Source: Streptomyces sp. DH37
GTDB lineage: Bacteria > Actinomycetota > Actinomycetes > Streptomycetales > Streptomycetaceae
Direction: 5' to 3'
Length of the DNA stretch: 64,000 bases
NCBI RefSeq assembly: GCF_029813835.1
Contig: NZ_JARVKV010000011.1
Span: 62,001-126,000, forward strand
The position numbers were made by a program, and so were the translations under genes. The notes beneath the pieces were generated by a model, which worked only from the letters and a program-made list of their open reading frames with translations, was not told the origin of the DNA and did no database searches. Of the stretch, positions 1 to 8,066 are shown piece after piece (the stretch's first letter is position 1; each line of letters opens with the position of its first letter).

Positions 1-474
1 CAGCTCGTCGGGGGCGAGGGCGTTGCGCTTGACCCCGGTGTAGAACTCCTCCACGGGGATGGACCGGGTGCCGCGCACCGAGACCGCCTCGACCTCGGCG
101 CCCGCGGCCAGCAGCGGCGGGTGGGAGTCGCCGGCCGGGGAGGCGGCGCCCAGGTTGCCGCCGACGCTGCCGCGGTTGCGGATCTGCGGGGAGCCGACGG
201 TGCGGGCGGCCATGGCCAGGCCGGGCAGCTGGGCGCGCAGGTGCTCCATGATCCGCGCGTAGGGGACGGCGGCGCCCAGCCGGACGCTCCCCGGACCGGT
301 CTCCCACTCGTGCAGCTCGGCGACGCGTCCGAGGTCCAGCAGCCGCTCGGGGCGCCGCCGCCCGAAGTTGAGCTCGACCATGACGTCGGTGCCGCCCGCG
401 ATGGGCACGGCGTCGGGGTGCTCGGCCTTGGCGGCGAGCGCCTCCTCCCAGCTGGCGGGACGCAGGAACTCCAT
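1..474 (-). CDS. Xanthine dehydrogenase-type molybdoenzyme, FAD-binding subunit (partial)
   Basis: Medium subunit of a molybdenum hydroxylase; this class relays electrons from iron-sulfur clusters to FAD, typically in purine or aldehyde oxidation. Only the first 158 residues are in the window; the C-terminal half lies beyond base 1. The ATG at 474 gives MEFLRPASWEEAL. Two flavin-binding signatures follow: IAGGTDVMVELNF at residues 25-37 and VGSPQIRNRGSVGGNLG at 93-109. A purine role is inferred from the PucR-type regulator read divergently 350 bases away. A carbon monoxide dehydrogenase-like paralog has the same fold and cannot be excluded from this half alone. Confidence 0.9.
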   Translation of the reverse strand, partial: MEFLRPASWEEALAAKAEHPDAVPIAGGTDVMVELNFGRRRPERLLDLGRVAELHEWETGPGSVRLGAAVPYARIMEHLRAQLPGLAMAARTVGSPQIRNRGSVGGNLGAASPAGDSHPPLLAAGAEVEAVSVRGTRSIPVEEFYTGVKRNALAPDEL

Positions 475-824
475 GCTGTGGTCTCTTCTCGGTCGGCCAC
501 GGGGCGCCCGCGCCGGGGGCCGTGGCGGGGATCGTGTGCGGGAGGGGACGGGAGAAGGCGGGGAGGGGACGGAAAAGGACGGGGGAAGGCGGGAAGGGGG
601 CGGAGGAAGGCGGGAAGGGGGCGGAGGAGGGGATGCGAACGGGCTACCCCCGTGTTTCACCCGCGTGCACCCAGTGAACCGGCCCGTCGCCCGGCCGGTG
701 CAGTCACCGATGGCATGAAGCACCTGTCTGGCCCATGAACCGGTCTTGTAGATTCGAACGAAGACCGGGGCGTGTCCCGCGTCCCACACACACGAGCGGT
801 ACGAGAGATCGGCGGACGACGAGG
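475..824. promoter_or_regulatory. Divergent promoter region with G-rich repeats
   Basis: This 350-base gap separates the molybdoenzyme gene from the pucR-type gene and must hold both promoters. Bases 541-632 are a purine-rich tract in which a roughly 20-base unit (core GGAAGGCGGGAAGGGGGCGG) occurs about twice after looser variants. The runs of three to five G could form G-quadruplexes in the plus strand. I see no clear -35/-10 pair. PucR family members commonly bind such divergent regions, so the operator is probably here; that is inference. Confidence 0.45.
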
Positions 825-2651
825 ATGCGGTTGCGCGCGCTGCTGGACAGCCCCTCCCTGGGACTGCGGCTCCTGAGCGGCGAGGAGGAGCTCGACCGGC
901 AGGTGCGGGGCGTGATGACCACCGACCTGCGCGACCCGAGCCGCTACCTGTCGGGCGGCGAGCTGGTCCTGACGGGGCTGGCCTGGCGGCACGGCCCCGA
1001 GGACTCCGAGCCGTTCGTCCGCATCCTCACCTCCGCGGGCGTCGCCGGGCTGGCGGCGGGCGAGGCGGAGCTGGGCCCGGTGCCCGCCGATCTGGTGGCG
1101 GCCTGCGCACGGCACCGGCTGCCGCTGTTCTCGGTGGACGAGAAGGTCGCCTTCGCCACCGTCACCGAGCACGTGGTGCGGCAGGTCTCGGGCGAGCGGG
1201 CCGGTGACCTGGCCGCCGTGGTGGAGCGGCACCGGCGGCTGATGTCCTCCGGCCCCGCCGGGGGCGGCCCGGACGTGGTGCTGGACCTGCTGGGCTCCGA
1301 CCTGGACCTGCGCGCGTGGGTGCTCTCCCCCACCGGCCGCCCGGTCGCCGGGTCCGGCGCGGACCGGCTGCCGGCCCCCGTCCGCGCGCGGCTGGCCGGC
1401 GAGCACCTGGCGGCGGTGCGGGCGGGACGGCACGGGCCGTACCGCGCGGTGGCCGGCGAGACGGTGTACTCGCTGTTCCCCGTGGGCAGCCCCCCGGCCG
1501 GGGCGGGCGGGGCGGAGGGGGCCGAGGGGGCGGACGCGCCCGATCCCCGGCGGGCGGTGCTGTCGGCGCTGTCGGGCTGGCTGCTGGCCGTGGAGGCCGA
1601 CGCGGACGAGTGGCCCGCCGAGCGGCTGGACCTGCTGCACGGCGTCACCCGGCTGATCGCGGTCGAGCGCGAGCGGCGGGACGCCTCCCGCGCGGTGGGG
1701 CGGCGCCTGGCCCAGGAGGTGCTGGAACTGGTCCGCACCGGCGCGCCGCCAGCCGAGGTCGCCGCCCGGCTGCGCCTCACGGCCCCCGTGCTGCTGCCCG
1801 GAGCCGGCGACGCCCCGCTGTGGCAGGCGGTCGTCGCCCGGCTGGACTGGGAGGGCGGCGCCGGCCCGTCCGAGGAGGAGCGGGCCCGGGCCGCCGGGGC
1901 GCTGCTGGAGGAGGCGCTGACCGGCCCCGGCGGCGGGGAGGGGACGGACGGGCGGGTCGCGGTGGCGCCGGACGGCGGGGAGGCCGTCGCGCTCGTACCG
2001 CTTCCGAAGGCCGCCGGGGAGGCGGCAGAGGCAGGGGCCGCCGGAGAGGCGGCAGGAGCAGAGGCCGCCGGAGAGGCGGCAGAGGCAGAGGCCGCCGGGG
2101 AGGCGGCGGGTGCGGAGGCCGCCGGGTCCGCCCGGGCCGCGGGCGCGTTCGGCGCCGCCGCCCTGCTCGACTCCCTGCGGGGCCCGCTGGAGCGCGGCCT
2201 GGACGTCCCCGGCGGGCCCGGCGGCCGGCTGACCCTGGGGGTCAGCGCCGCCGTCCACTCCCCCGAGGGCCTGCGCGGCGCCCTGGAGGAGGCCCGCCAC
2301 GCGCGGCGCGTGGCCGCCGCCCGCCCGGGGCGGGTGTGCGCGGCGGGGCACGAGGAGCTGGCCTCGCACGTCCTGCTGCTGCCCTTCGTGCCCGACGACG
2401 TGCGCCGCGCCTTCACCGCCCGGCTGCTGGACCCGCTGCGCGAGTACGACCTCCGCCACCGCGCCGAGCTGATCCCCACCCTGGAGGCGTTCCTCGCCTC
2501 CGACGGCTCCTGGACGCGCTGCGCGTCCCGCCTCCACCTGCACGTCAACACCCTGCGCTACCGGGTGGGCCGCATCGAGCAGCTCACCGGCCGCGACCTG
2601 TCCCGGCTGGAGGACAAGGTGGACTTCTTCCTGGCCCTGCGCATGAGCTGA
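825..2651 (+). CDS. PucR family transcriptional regulator
   Basis: Probable regulator of the divergent purine-type oxidation genes. The N-terminal PucR ligand-sensing domain covers about residues 5-125 (VMTTDLRDPSRYLSGGELVL). The C-terminal PucR helix-turn-helix is at about 548-608 (ASRLHLHVNTLRYRVGRIEQ), the usual order for the family. The start is the ATG at 825, just after GACGAGG, which opens MRLRALLDSPSLGLRLLSGE; an upstream in-frame ATG at 735 would add 30 arginine-rich residues with no family match. About residues 396-435 are a low-complexity Ala/Glu/Gly insert made of nine-residue repeats. Total length is 608 residues. Confidence 0.9.
   Translation: MRLRALLDSPSLGLRLLSGEEELDRQVRGVMTTDLRDPSRYLSGGELVLTGLAWRHGPEDSEPFVRILTSAGVAGLAAGEAELGPVPADLVAACARHRLPLFSVDEKVAFATVTEHVVRQVSGERAGDLAAVVERHRRLMSSGPAGGGPDVVLDLLGSDLDLRAWVLSPTGRPVAGSGADRLPAPVRARLAGEHLAAVRAGRHGPYRAVAGETVYSLFPVGSPPAGAGGAEGAEGADAPDPRRAVLSALSGWLLAVEADADEWPAERLDLLHGVTRLIAVERERRDASRAVGRRLAQEVLELVRTGAPPAEVAARLRLTAPVLLPGAGDAPLWQAVVARLDWEGGAGPSEEERARAAGALLEEALTGPGGGEGTDGRVAVAPDGGEAVALVPLPKAAGEAAEAGAAGEAAGAEAAGEAAEAEAAGEAAGAEAAGSARAAGAFGAAALLDSLRGPLERGLDVPGGPGGRLTLGVSAAVHSPEGLRGALEEARHARRVAAARPGRVCAAGHEELASHVLLLPFVPDDVRRAFTARLLDPLREYDLRHRAELIPTLEAFLASDGSWTRCASRLHLHVNTLRYRVGRIEQLTGRDLSRLEDKVDFFLALRMS
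2010..2117 (+). repeat. Four tandem 27-bp repeats inside the pucR-type gene
   Basis: Four adjacent 27-base units (2010, 2037, 2064, 2091) followed by nine bases of a fifth. They are in frame and encode AAGEAAEAG, AAGEAAGAE, AAGEAAEAE and AAGEAAGAE. Because the unit is a multiple of three, copy number can change without breaking the gene. They sit between the two conserved domains, where an interdomain linker is tolerated. Confidence 0.9.
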
Positions 2652-2706
2652 CGCCCCGCCGACCCGCCCGGGGAGCGGGAACGGACCCCGGGCCTACGCT
2701 GGAAGG

Positions 2707-2948
2707 GTGTACGCGCGCAGGCGGCACCGCTACTTCGCGCTGATGGCCCTGTGCCTGCCCTGGTGCCTGCCCTGGTGCCTGCCCTCTTCGTCGGCGCCTG
2801 GGCCTTCGTGCGCCTGTGGTCGGTCCCGCTGGCCATCGGGATGTGCCTGGTGGCCATGGTGATCCCGCCGGTCGCGGCGGTCGTCGCCGACCGGCGCGGG
2901 CCGGACGACCGCTGGTGGGACGAGCGGGAGCACCCGCGGGAGCGGTGA
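2707..2948 (+). CDS. DUF3099-family small membrane protein, apparently frameshifted
   Basis: The frame opening at GTG 2707 reads YARRRHRYFALMALCL, which resembles the DUF3099 N-terminus. The frame ending at 2948 reads ALFVGAWAFVRLWSVP then IGMCLVAMVIPPVAAVVADR and RGPDDRWWDE, which resembles the rest of the family, including its two membrane segments. The two frames differ by one base and meet at three 12-base repeats (2751-2786). Either one base was lost there, or translation begins at GTG 2751 to give a 65-residue protein starting with VPAL repeats. Function of the family is unknown. A sequencing error in the repeat is a possible alternative. Confidence 0.6.
2751..2786 (+). repeat. Three tandem 12-bp repeats at the DUF3099 frameshift
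   Basis: Units GTGCCTGCCCTG at 2751 and 2763 and GTGCCTGCCCTC at 2775. They lie exactly where the family-like reading changes frame, which suggests slippage during replication. Confidence 0.85.
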
Positions 2949-3067
2949 GCGGCCCCGTCCCCCGCCGCCTCCCTCCCCCGGCGTACGGGCCGCGGCGTGC
3001 GGGAGGAGCCCGTCCGCGGGACGGCGGACGGAGGCGTTTCCGGGCCGTGTCAAGAGCCGACCAAGAT

Positions 3068-3083
3068 TGTGAAACCGTTCACA
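3068..3083. promoter_or_regulatory. CRP-like palindrome TGTGA-N6-TCACA
   Basis: TGTGAAACCGTTCACA is a perfect inverted repeat with six-base arms and a four-base centre, and matches the classical CRP consensus TGTGA-N6-TCACA exactly. It lies 79 bases upstream of the TPR gene start at 3162, a plausible position for activation. Streptomyces Crp recognises related GTG-N8-CAC-like sites. The match is seen; binding is inferred. Confidence 0.55.
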
Positions 3084-3161
3084 CTTACCCCTTGGCCGGA
3101 CCCCGGTGTTCGTGCTGAGATTCGCTCACATCCGGCTCGACGGCGCGCTTGGGGAGGCACT

Positions 3162-4049
3162 GTGGCGGAGACCGCCATGTCACGTTCGGTACGGCTGGAG
3201 GGTTCGGGCTCGGGTGCGCAGGCGGACGGTGATCCGCTCGACCACGCGGTGTGGCGGCTGAGGTCTCGCGGCTGCTGGGAGGACGCGGCGGCGCTGCTGG
3301 AGTCGCGCGTCGCGCGGGAGGACGCGGGGGCGGCGCTGCGGCGGGCGGCGCTGCTGGTGGAGCGCTGCATGTTCACCGCCGACGGCTGGGAGCGCGCCGA
3401 GGAGGCGCTGCGCACCGCCGAGGCCATGGCGTCGACGGACGAGGAGCGGGGCGGGGCAGCCTGCGAGCGCGGCCATCTGGCCTATGCCGCGACGGTGCTG
3501 GGGGTGCGCGACCGGGCCGACGAGGCCCGTGCCGCGCTGGGGCGGGCCGCGGCGCTGCTGCCGCCCACCTCCCCCCGGCGGGCGATGCTGGACTTCCGGC
3601 GCGGGCTGATGACCGAGCACTTCGGCGACAACCCCCAGGCGGCGCGGGCGGCGTACCGCCGGGCGCACGCGGCGGCGACCGCGCAGGGCGACGCGCTGCT
3701 GTGCTCCTTCACCTGGCGACACCTGGCCGGCCTGGCCCTGCGCGCCGGCGAGCTGGCCGAGGCCCGGCACGGCTTCGCCGAGTCGCTGCGGCTGCGCGAG
3801 GAGCTGGGCTACCTGGTGGGCATGGCGCCGGCCCTGGTGGCCCTGGCGGACGTCCGGCCGGAGCCGGAGGCGGAGCGGCTGCGGGCCGAGGCGCAGCGGC
3901 TGTTCCGCCTGCTGGACGGAGTGCCGAGCTGGCTGGCCGACCGGCTGGCGGCGTCCGGGGACCGGCCGGAGGCCCCGGACGCCACCCCGGAGGCCGCCGC
4001 CCCGGACGCCACCCCGAACGCTGCCGCCCCGGACGCCGCCCCGGAGTGA
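3162..4049 (+). CDS. Tetratricopeptide-repeat protein
   Basis: A 295-residue soluble protein of helical TPR-like repeats, probably a protein-protein interaction scaffold; partner unknown. The helix pairs run from about residue 30 to 255 and are rich in the TPR spacing of small and large residues (for example WRHLAGLALRAGELAEARHG). The start is GTG 3162 with GGAGG six bases upstream; ATG 3177 is an alternative. The C-terminal 23 residues are Asp/Ala/Pro repeats outside the fold. A CRP-like site lies upstream and an iron-box-controlled gene follows on its own promoter, so this gene is probably monocistronic. Confidence 0.75.
   Translation: MAETAMSRSVRLEGSGSGAQADGDPLDHAVWRLRSRGCWEDAAALLESRVAREDAGAALRRAALLVERCMFTADGWERAEEALRTAEAMASTDEERGGAACERGHLAYAATVLGVRDRADEARAALGRAAALLPPTSPRRAMLDFRRGLMTEHFGDNPQAARAAYRRAHAAATAQGDALLCSFTWRHLAGLALRAGELAEARHGFAESLRLREELGYLVGMAPALVALADVRPEPEAERLRAEAQRLFRLLDGVPSWLADRLAASGDRPEAPDATPEAAAPDATPNAAAPDAAPE
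3978..4046 (+). repeat. 27-bp tandem repeats at the 3' end of the TPR gene
   Basis: Two full 27-base units (3978-4004 and 4005-4031) and a 15-base partial unit up to the stop codon, encoding DATPEAAAP, DATPNAAAP and DAAPE. The unit length equals that in the nearby pucR-type gene, though the sequence differs. Confidence 0.85.
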
Positions 4050-4102
4050 CGCGCGCCACTCGTACGGCCGGGCACTGGAGACGGCACGGATCGATTGAGC
4101 TA

Positions 4103-4117
4103 AGGTAAGCCTTACCT
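4103..4117. promoter_or_regulatory. Iron box (DmdR/IdeR-type operator)
   Basis: AGGTAAGCCTTACCT is a perfect palindrome with seven-base arms around one base. The surrounding 19 bases match the actinobacterial iron-box consensus TTAGGTTAGGCTCACCTAA at 13 positions. It lies 29 bases before the reductase start, so iron-bound DmdR/IdeR repressor would block transcription in iron-replete cells. Confidence 0.85.
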
Positions 4118-4146
4118 GTTATAGCCGTCGATTCGGTGGTACTCGC

Positions 4147-5013
4147 ATGGCCATGTGCACCCTCGCTCCCGCCCTCGCGCCCGAGGCGTCCACCGCGTCG
4201 CCCTTCTCCGCCGCCTACGAACGGCTGACCGAGGTCTTCCCGAGCCTGCGGATCACCGAGGTGCGGGACGCGGGCGACCTGCCGCGCGGCGGCGGCTGGG
4301 TGCGGGCCGCGGAGCTGGCCGGGGGCGGCGCCGCCCTGGACGCCTTCCTGGCCTGGGACGACGAGCAGGTGCGGCGCGACTACGGGGAGCGGGCCCGGCC
4401 CGACGTGGTCGCCAGCTTCGGCCTGCACCGCTACGCCTGGTCGGCCTGCCTGCTGGTGACCCTCCCCTGGTTCCTGCACCGCCGGGTGCCGCGCGTCCCG
4501 GTGGAGTCGGTCGCCTACGACCGCGCCTCGGGCCGGCTGGCGGTGTGCGTCCGGGAGTTCTCCTGCCTGCCCGGCGACCCGGCCGCCGCCCTGCCCGGCG
4601 CCCGCGTCGTGGAGGGCGAGGAGGCGCTGCGCGCGGCCGTGCGGGAGGCCGCCGCCGAGCACCTCGGCCCCGTCCTCGACGGTTTCCGGCCGCACATGCG
4701 CCGCGGGCCGCGCGCCCTGTGGGGCATGGCGACGGACGAGATCACCGAGGGCCTGTGGTACGTCGGCCACCTGCTGGGCGAGGAGCGGCGCGCGATGGCC
4801 GAGGCGGAACTGCTGCTGCCGGGCTCGGTCGCCCCGTTCCCGCGGGGCGCCGCCTTCCGGGAGCTGTCCGGGCCGGACGGCGAGACGTACTCCACCCGGG
4901 ACCGGGCGAGCTGCTGCATGTTCTACACGCTGCGCCCGGAGGACACCTGCGTCACCTGCCCGCGCACCTGCGACGCCGACCGGGTCAGGCGGCTGAGCGG
5001 TTCGCGCGCCTGA
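4147..5013 (+). CDS. FhuF-type (2Fe-2S) ferric-siderophore reductase
   Basis: Cytosolic protein expected to reduce iron(III) in imported siderophore complexes and release it. The C-terminus carries the FhuF cluster motif: two adjacent cysteines, ten residues, then CVTC, within SCCMFYTLRPEDTCVTCPRT (about residues 256-275). The N-terminal 230 residues fit the FhuF-like iron transporter domain. Two ATG codons, 4147 and 4153, are possible; the first is used. An iron box lies just upstream, consistent with expression under iron limitation. No siderophore synthesis or uptake gene is adjacent, so it probably serves xenosiderophores or a system elsewhere. Confidence 0.85.
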   Translation: MAMCTLAPALAPEASTASPFSAAYERLTEVFPSLRITEVRDAGDLPRGGGWVRAAELAGGGAALDAFLAWDDEQVRRDYGERARPDVVASFGLHRYAWSACLLVTLPWFLHRRVPRVPVESVAYDRASGRLAVCVREFSCLPGDPAAALPGARVVEGEEALRAAVREAAAEHLGPVLDGFRPHMRRGPRALWGMATDEITEGLWYVGHLLGEERRAMAEAELLLPGSVAPFPRGAAFRELSGPDGETYSTRDRASCCMFYTLRPEDTCVTCPRTCDADRVRRLSGSRA

Positions 5014-5159
5014 GCCGGCCGAACCCTCCGGGACATTCGATCGTCTGACCGGTTATCGACGAGCAGAACGGCTCGCTACACTCCTGTTCGCACGTTCTGG
5101 CCACCGTTGGCGGTTTTCTGGGCCCAAAGGGCCTGCCACACAATCTTTTTTCCGCCAGG

Positions 5160-6275
5160 ATGCTGCGGGTCAACGAAGCCAACGCGAGCACGGCGGGGCC
5201 GTTCCACGGCATGCCGCCAGGCAAGGGACACCCCCGGATGAGATTGACGGACATATCGATGAACTGGGTGCTGGCGGGTGCCGTACTGCTCGTCGGCGCC
5301 CTGGTCGCGGTCGTGTTGATGGGCCGTGGAAAAGGCCGCCACAGGACCGAGGAAGACCAGAACGCGGACTCCTGGGAGCGGATGGAGGAGCGCCGCCGCC
5401 GCAAGGAGACGGTCTACGCCATCGCCTCCTACGTCCTGCTCTTCTGCTGCGCCGGCGTCGCCGCCGCACTCTCCTTCCACGGCCTGGTCGGCTTCGGACG
5501 GGAGAACCTGGGACTGTCGGGCGGCTGGGAGTTCCTGGTCCCCTTCGGTCTGGACGGCGCGGCCATGTTCTCCGCCGTCATCGCCGTCCGCGAGGCCAGC
5601 CACGGTGACGCCTCCCTCGGCTCCCGGCTGCTGGTGTGGCTGTTCGCGGGCGCCGCGGCGTGGTTCAACTGGGTGCACGCCCCGCGCGGCGACGAGCACG
5701 CGGGCGCCCCGCAGTTCTTCGCCGGCATGTCGATCGCGGCGGCCATCCTCTTCGACCGGGCGCTCAAGCAGACCCGGCGCGCCGCCCTGCGCGAGCAGGG
5801 ACTGGTGCCGCGTCCGCTGCCGCAGATCCGGGTCGTGCGCTGGCTGCGCGCGCCGCGCGAGACCTACGCCGCCTGGTCGCTGATGCTGCTGGAGGGCGTG
5901 CGGACGCTGGACGAGGCGGTCGACGAGGTCCGCGAGGACCGCCGCCGCAAGGAGGAGGAGCACGCCCGCAAGCGCGAGCAGCGCAAGCTGGAGCGGGCCC
6001 GGCTGCGGGCGATCAGCCGGCTGGGCCGCGGCGGCGCCGACGGCCAGCAGGTGGAGCTGGAGGTCAGCGCGGGCACCCCGCAGCCCGCACGGCCGCGCGC
6101 CGCGCTCCAGGCCGCCTCGGACGACGCCGCGGGCGGCGGGCGGGGCGCGGACGGGCTGCGCAAGGTCGATCCTCCCCGCCCGGCGGACCCGTTCGGTTCG
6201 GACGAGAGCCTGACCAGCCCCCGGCTGGACTCGCTGGAGGCCAAACTCGCCGCCATAGAGAAGCAGTTCGGCTGA
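5160..6275 (+). CDS. DUF2637 domain membrane protein
   Basis: Actinomycete membrane protein of unknown role. One membrane segment lies near residues 37-57 (VLAGAVLLVGALVAVVLM). A cluster of four follows at about 85-205, including VYAIASYVLLFCCAGVAAAL and LLVWLFAGAAAWFNWVHAP. A basic amphipathic region (EEHARKREQRKLERARLRAI) and a disordered tail complete it. The start is uncertain: ATG 5160 adds 26 residues before MRLTDISMNWV, which could itself start at ATG 5238; neither has a strong ribosome-binding site. A TACACT -10-like box lies at 5077-5082. The gene is convergent with the phosphatase gene and shares its terminator. Confidence 0.75.
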   Translation: MLRVNEANASTAGPFHGMPPGKGHPRMRLTDISMNWVLAGAVLLVGALVAVVLMGRGKGRHRTEEDQNADSWERMEERRRRKETVYAIASYVLLFCCAGVAAALSFHGLVGFGRENLGLSGGWEFLVPFGLDGAAMFSAVIAVREASHGDASLGSRLLVWLFAGAAAWFNWVHAPRGDEHAGAPQFFAGMSIAAAILFDRALKQTRRAALREQGLVPRPLPQIRVVRWLRAPRETYAAWSLMLLEGVRTLDEAVDEVREDRRRKEEEHARKREQRKLERARLRAISRLGRGGADGQQVELEVSAGTPQPARPRAALQAASDDAAGGGRGADGLRKVDPPRPADPFGSDESLTSPRLDSLEAKLAAIEKQFG

Positions 6276-6291
6276 TCCTCCCAGCCCCTCG

Positions 6292-6337
6292 CGTACGGCC
6301 GCCGCGGTCAGTGTTCCCAGACCGCGGCGGCCGTACG
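6292..6337. terminator. Bidirectional hairpin terminator
   Basis: Perfect 18-base-pair stem (6292-6309 with 6320-6337) around a ten-base loop, between the convergent DUF2637 and phosphatase genes. Its left arm overlaps the phosphatase stop codon at 6308-6310. There is no U-tract, as is usual in this kind of genome. Confidence 0.85.
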
Positions 6338-7450
6338 GTCTTCCGCGCACCCCTCGGCCGGCGGCCGTACGCCGGTCAGGAAGTCGGCCAGCCCGGGGGG
6401 CTCGGGGGCGGACCAGCGCTCGGCCAGCCGGGCGGCGAGGCCGCCCCCGCCCCGCATCGGCCCGGCCAGTCCCGGTCCGCACATCAGCAGGGTGTCCCCG
6501 GGACGGGCGACGGACGCCCGGAAGCGGAACGGCGGCCCCGGCGGCGGCCCGGCCTCCCGCCCCGACCCGGGACCCGGCCTGGGATCCGCTTCCGGCTCCG
6601 GTGCGGCGGCGGGCTCGAGGTCCTGCCAGACCCCGTCCCGCAGCCGGAACAGCCCGCCGCCGCCCGTCCCGAAGAACACCCGTGTGCGGCACCGGGGGTC
6701 GACGGGCACCAGCAGGCAGCGCACGCCGGCGGCGCGCTCGTCCGCCTCCGGGTCCGGTTCCGCCGTGTCGGCGCGCAGCCCGCCGTAGGCGCGGCCGGTC
6801 AGCCGGTGCAGACCGGACTTCAGGGCTCCGCGGCGGGCCCCGCGGATGTCCTCCACCAGCCGCGCGTGGCTGCGGCCGACGAGTTCGCCCAGCCGGTGGC
6901 AGACCTCCCGCGCGGCCCGGTGCGCCCCGGGGGCCGTACGGGCGCCGCGGGCGACGGCGACCATCACCAGCGCGTCGTCGCCGCCGCCGAACCGGGCGGT
7001 GAGCAGGGTCTCGCGGCGCGGCTCGCCCCGGTGGCGGGCGGTGTCACCGCGGGTGGAGGCGGCGCGCAGGGTGAAGCAGCCGTGGCGCGCCCCGTCGAGC
7101 GCGGTGTCGGGTGCCAGGGCGGGCAGTTCGCCGGGGTCGGCCGCGGGCAGGGCGGCCGGTTCGGAGCCGCCCGCGGGCGGGGCGCCGTCGGCGAAGCCGG
7201 GGACGGGGGACCGCGGCGGCGGTGCCTGCTGTGTCGTCTGCGATGCTGCCCGCGGTGTCGCCTGCGCTGTCTCCTCCGATGCTGCCCGCGGTGTCGCCTG
7301 CGGGCGGCCCCGGCCGACCGTGCGGGCGGCGGAGGCGAACCGCTCGTCGACGCTGTCCCGTGCCGGCGCCCCGCCGGTGTCCGGCGTGTCGCCGTCGTAG
7401 AGCCGGCTCCACCAGTCGGGCCCGTCCGCGCGCTCACCTCGTTGGCTCAT
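6308..7450 (-). CDS. PP2C-like protein serine/threonine phosphatase domain protein
   Basis: 380-residue protein with a PP2C-like domain at about residues 125-370. Recognisable segments are RHGCFTLRAASTRGD, GGDDALVMVAVARGA, then HRAAREVCHRLGELVGRSHA, and a late DTLLMCGPGLAGPM strand. The usual DG/DGxGG metal motifs are not clearly present, so catalysis is uncertain. The N-terminal 110 residues are disordered and contain a repeated QATPRAAS segment. The start at 7450 gives MSQRGERADGPDWWSRLYDG. It may act on Ser/Thr kinase substrates or be a non-catalytic relative. Confidence 0.6.
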   Translation of the reverse strand: MSQRGERADGPDWWSRLYDGDTPDTGGAPARDSVDERFASAARTVGRGRPQATPRAASEETAQATPRAASQTTQQAPPPRSPVPGFADGAPPAGGSEPAALPAADPGELPALAPDTALDGARHGCFTLRAASTRGDTARHRGEPRRETLLTARFGGGDDALVMVAVARGARTAPGAHRAAREVCHRLGELVGRSHARLVEDIRGARRGALKSGLHRLTGRAYGGLRADTAEPDPEADERAAGVRCLLVPVDPRCRTRVFFGTGGGGLFRLRDGVWQDLEPAAAPEPEADPRPGPGSGREAGPPPGPPFRFRASVARPGDTLLMCGPGLAGPMRGGGGLAARLAERWSAPEPPGLADFLTGVRPPAEGCAEDRTAAAVWEH

Positions 7451-7583
7451 GTCCCCGATTGTCCACGCCCCGCGCGGGCGGGCCACCCCGCACGTACCGC
7501 CCGGACAGGGCGTGTTGGGGCCGTGCGGCCCCGCCCCGGCGGTCCGGGGCGGGGCCCGGAGACCGGCCCCGCCGGTCAGCGGT

Positions 7584-8066
7584 TCACAGCGCCCCTTCGA
7601 GGGAGAGGAGCAGCTTCTTGCGCTCCAGGCCGCCCGCGTACCCCGTCAGCGTTCCGCTCGCGCCGATGACGCGGTGGCAGGGGCGCACCACCATCAGCGG
7701 GTTGGCGCCGACCGCGCCCCCGACGGCCCGCACCGACCGCGGTTCCAGCCCCGCCATGGCGGCCAGTTCGCCGTAGCTGACGGTGGCTCCGTAGGGGATC
7801 CGCTCCAGGGCGGCCCAGACCCGCTCGCGGAACTCCGATCCCCCGGCGGCCGGGGTGAGGTCGAACTCCTTCAGCTCTCCGGCGAAGTAGGCGTCCAACT
7901 GCCGCACGACGCCGGTGAAGGCGGCGTCGTCGCGCCGCCAGCCGGGCAGTACGCGGGCGCCGCCCTTCTGCCCGGGCACGGTGACCGAGGCCGTCACACC
8001 GGGCTCGGGGCCCGCGATCAGCAGCTCGCCCAGCGGACTGGGGTGGGTGGTGTAGAAGGTGCTCAT
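7584..8066 (-). CDS. ogt: Methylated-DNA--[protein]-cysteine S-methyltransferase
   Basis: Suicide repair protein that moves the methyl group from O6-methylguanine to its own cysteine. The active-site motif PCHRVIGASGTLTGYAGG lies at about residues 124-141 of 160, preceded by the winged-helix segment IPYGATVSYGELAAMAGLE. Its ATG overlaps the stop of the adaA-alkA gene by four bases, so the two are translationally coupled and form one alkylation-repair operon. Confidence 0.95.
   Translation of the reverse strand: MSTFYTTHPSPLGELLIAGPEPGVTASVTVPGQKGGARVLPGWRRDDAAFTGVVRQLDAYFAGELKEFDLTPAAGGSEFRERVWAALERIPYGATVSYGELAAMAGLEPRSVRAVGGAVGANPLMVVRPCHRVIGASGTLTGYAGGLERKKLLLSLEGAL

Noticed and set aside
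1316..2743. Arginine/glycine-rich plus-strand frame inside the pucR-type gene
   Set aside because: Shadow frame; the PucR protein in the overlapping frame has recognised domains at both ends.
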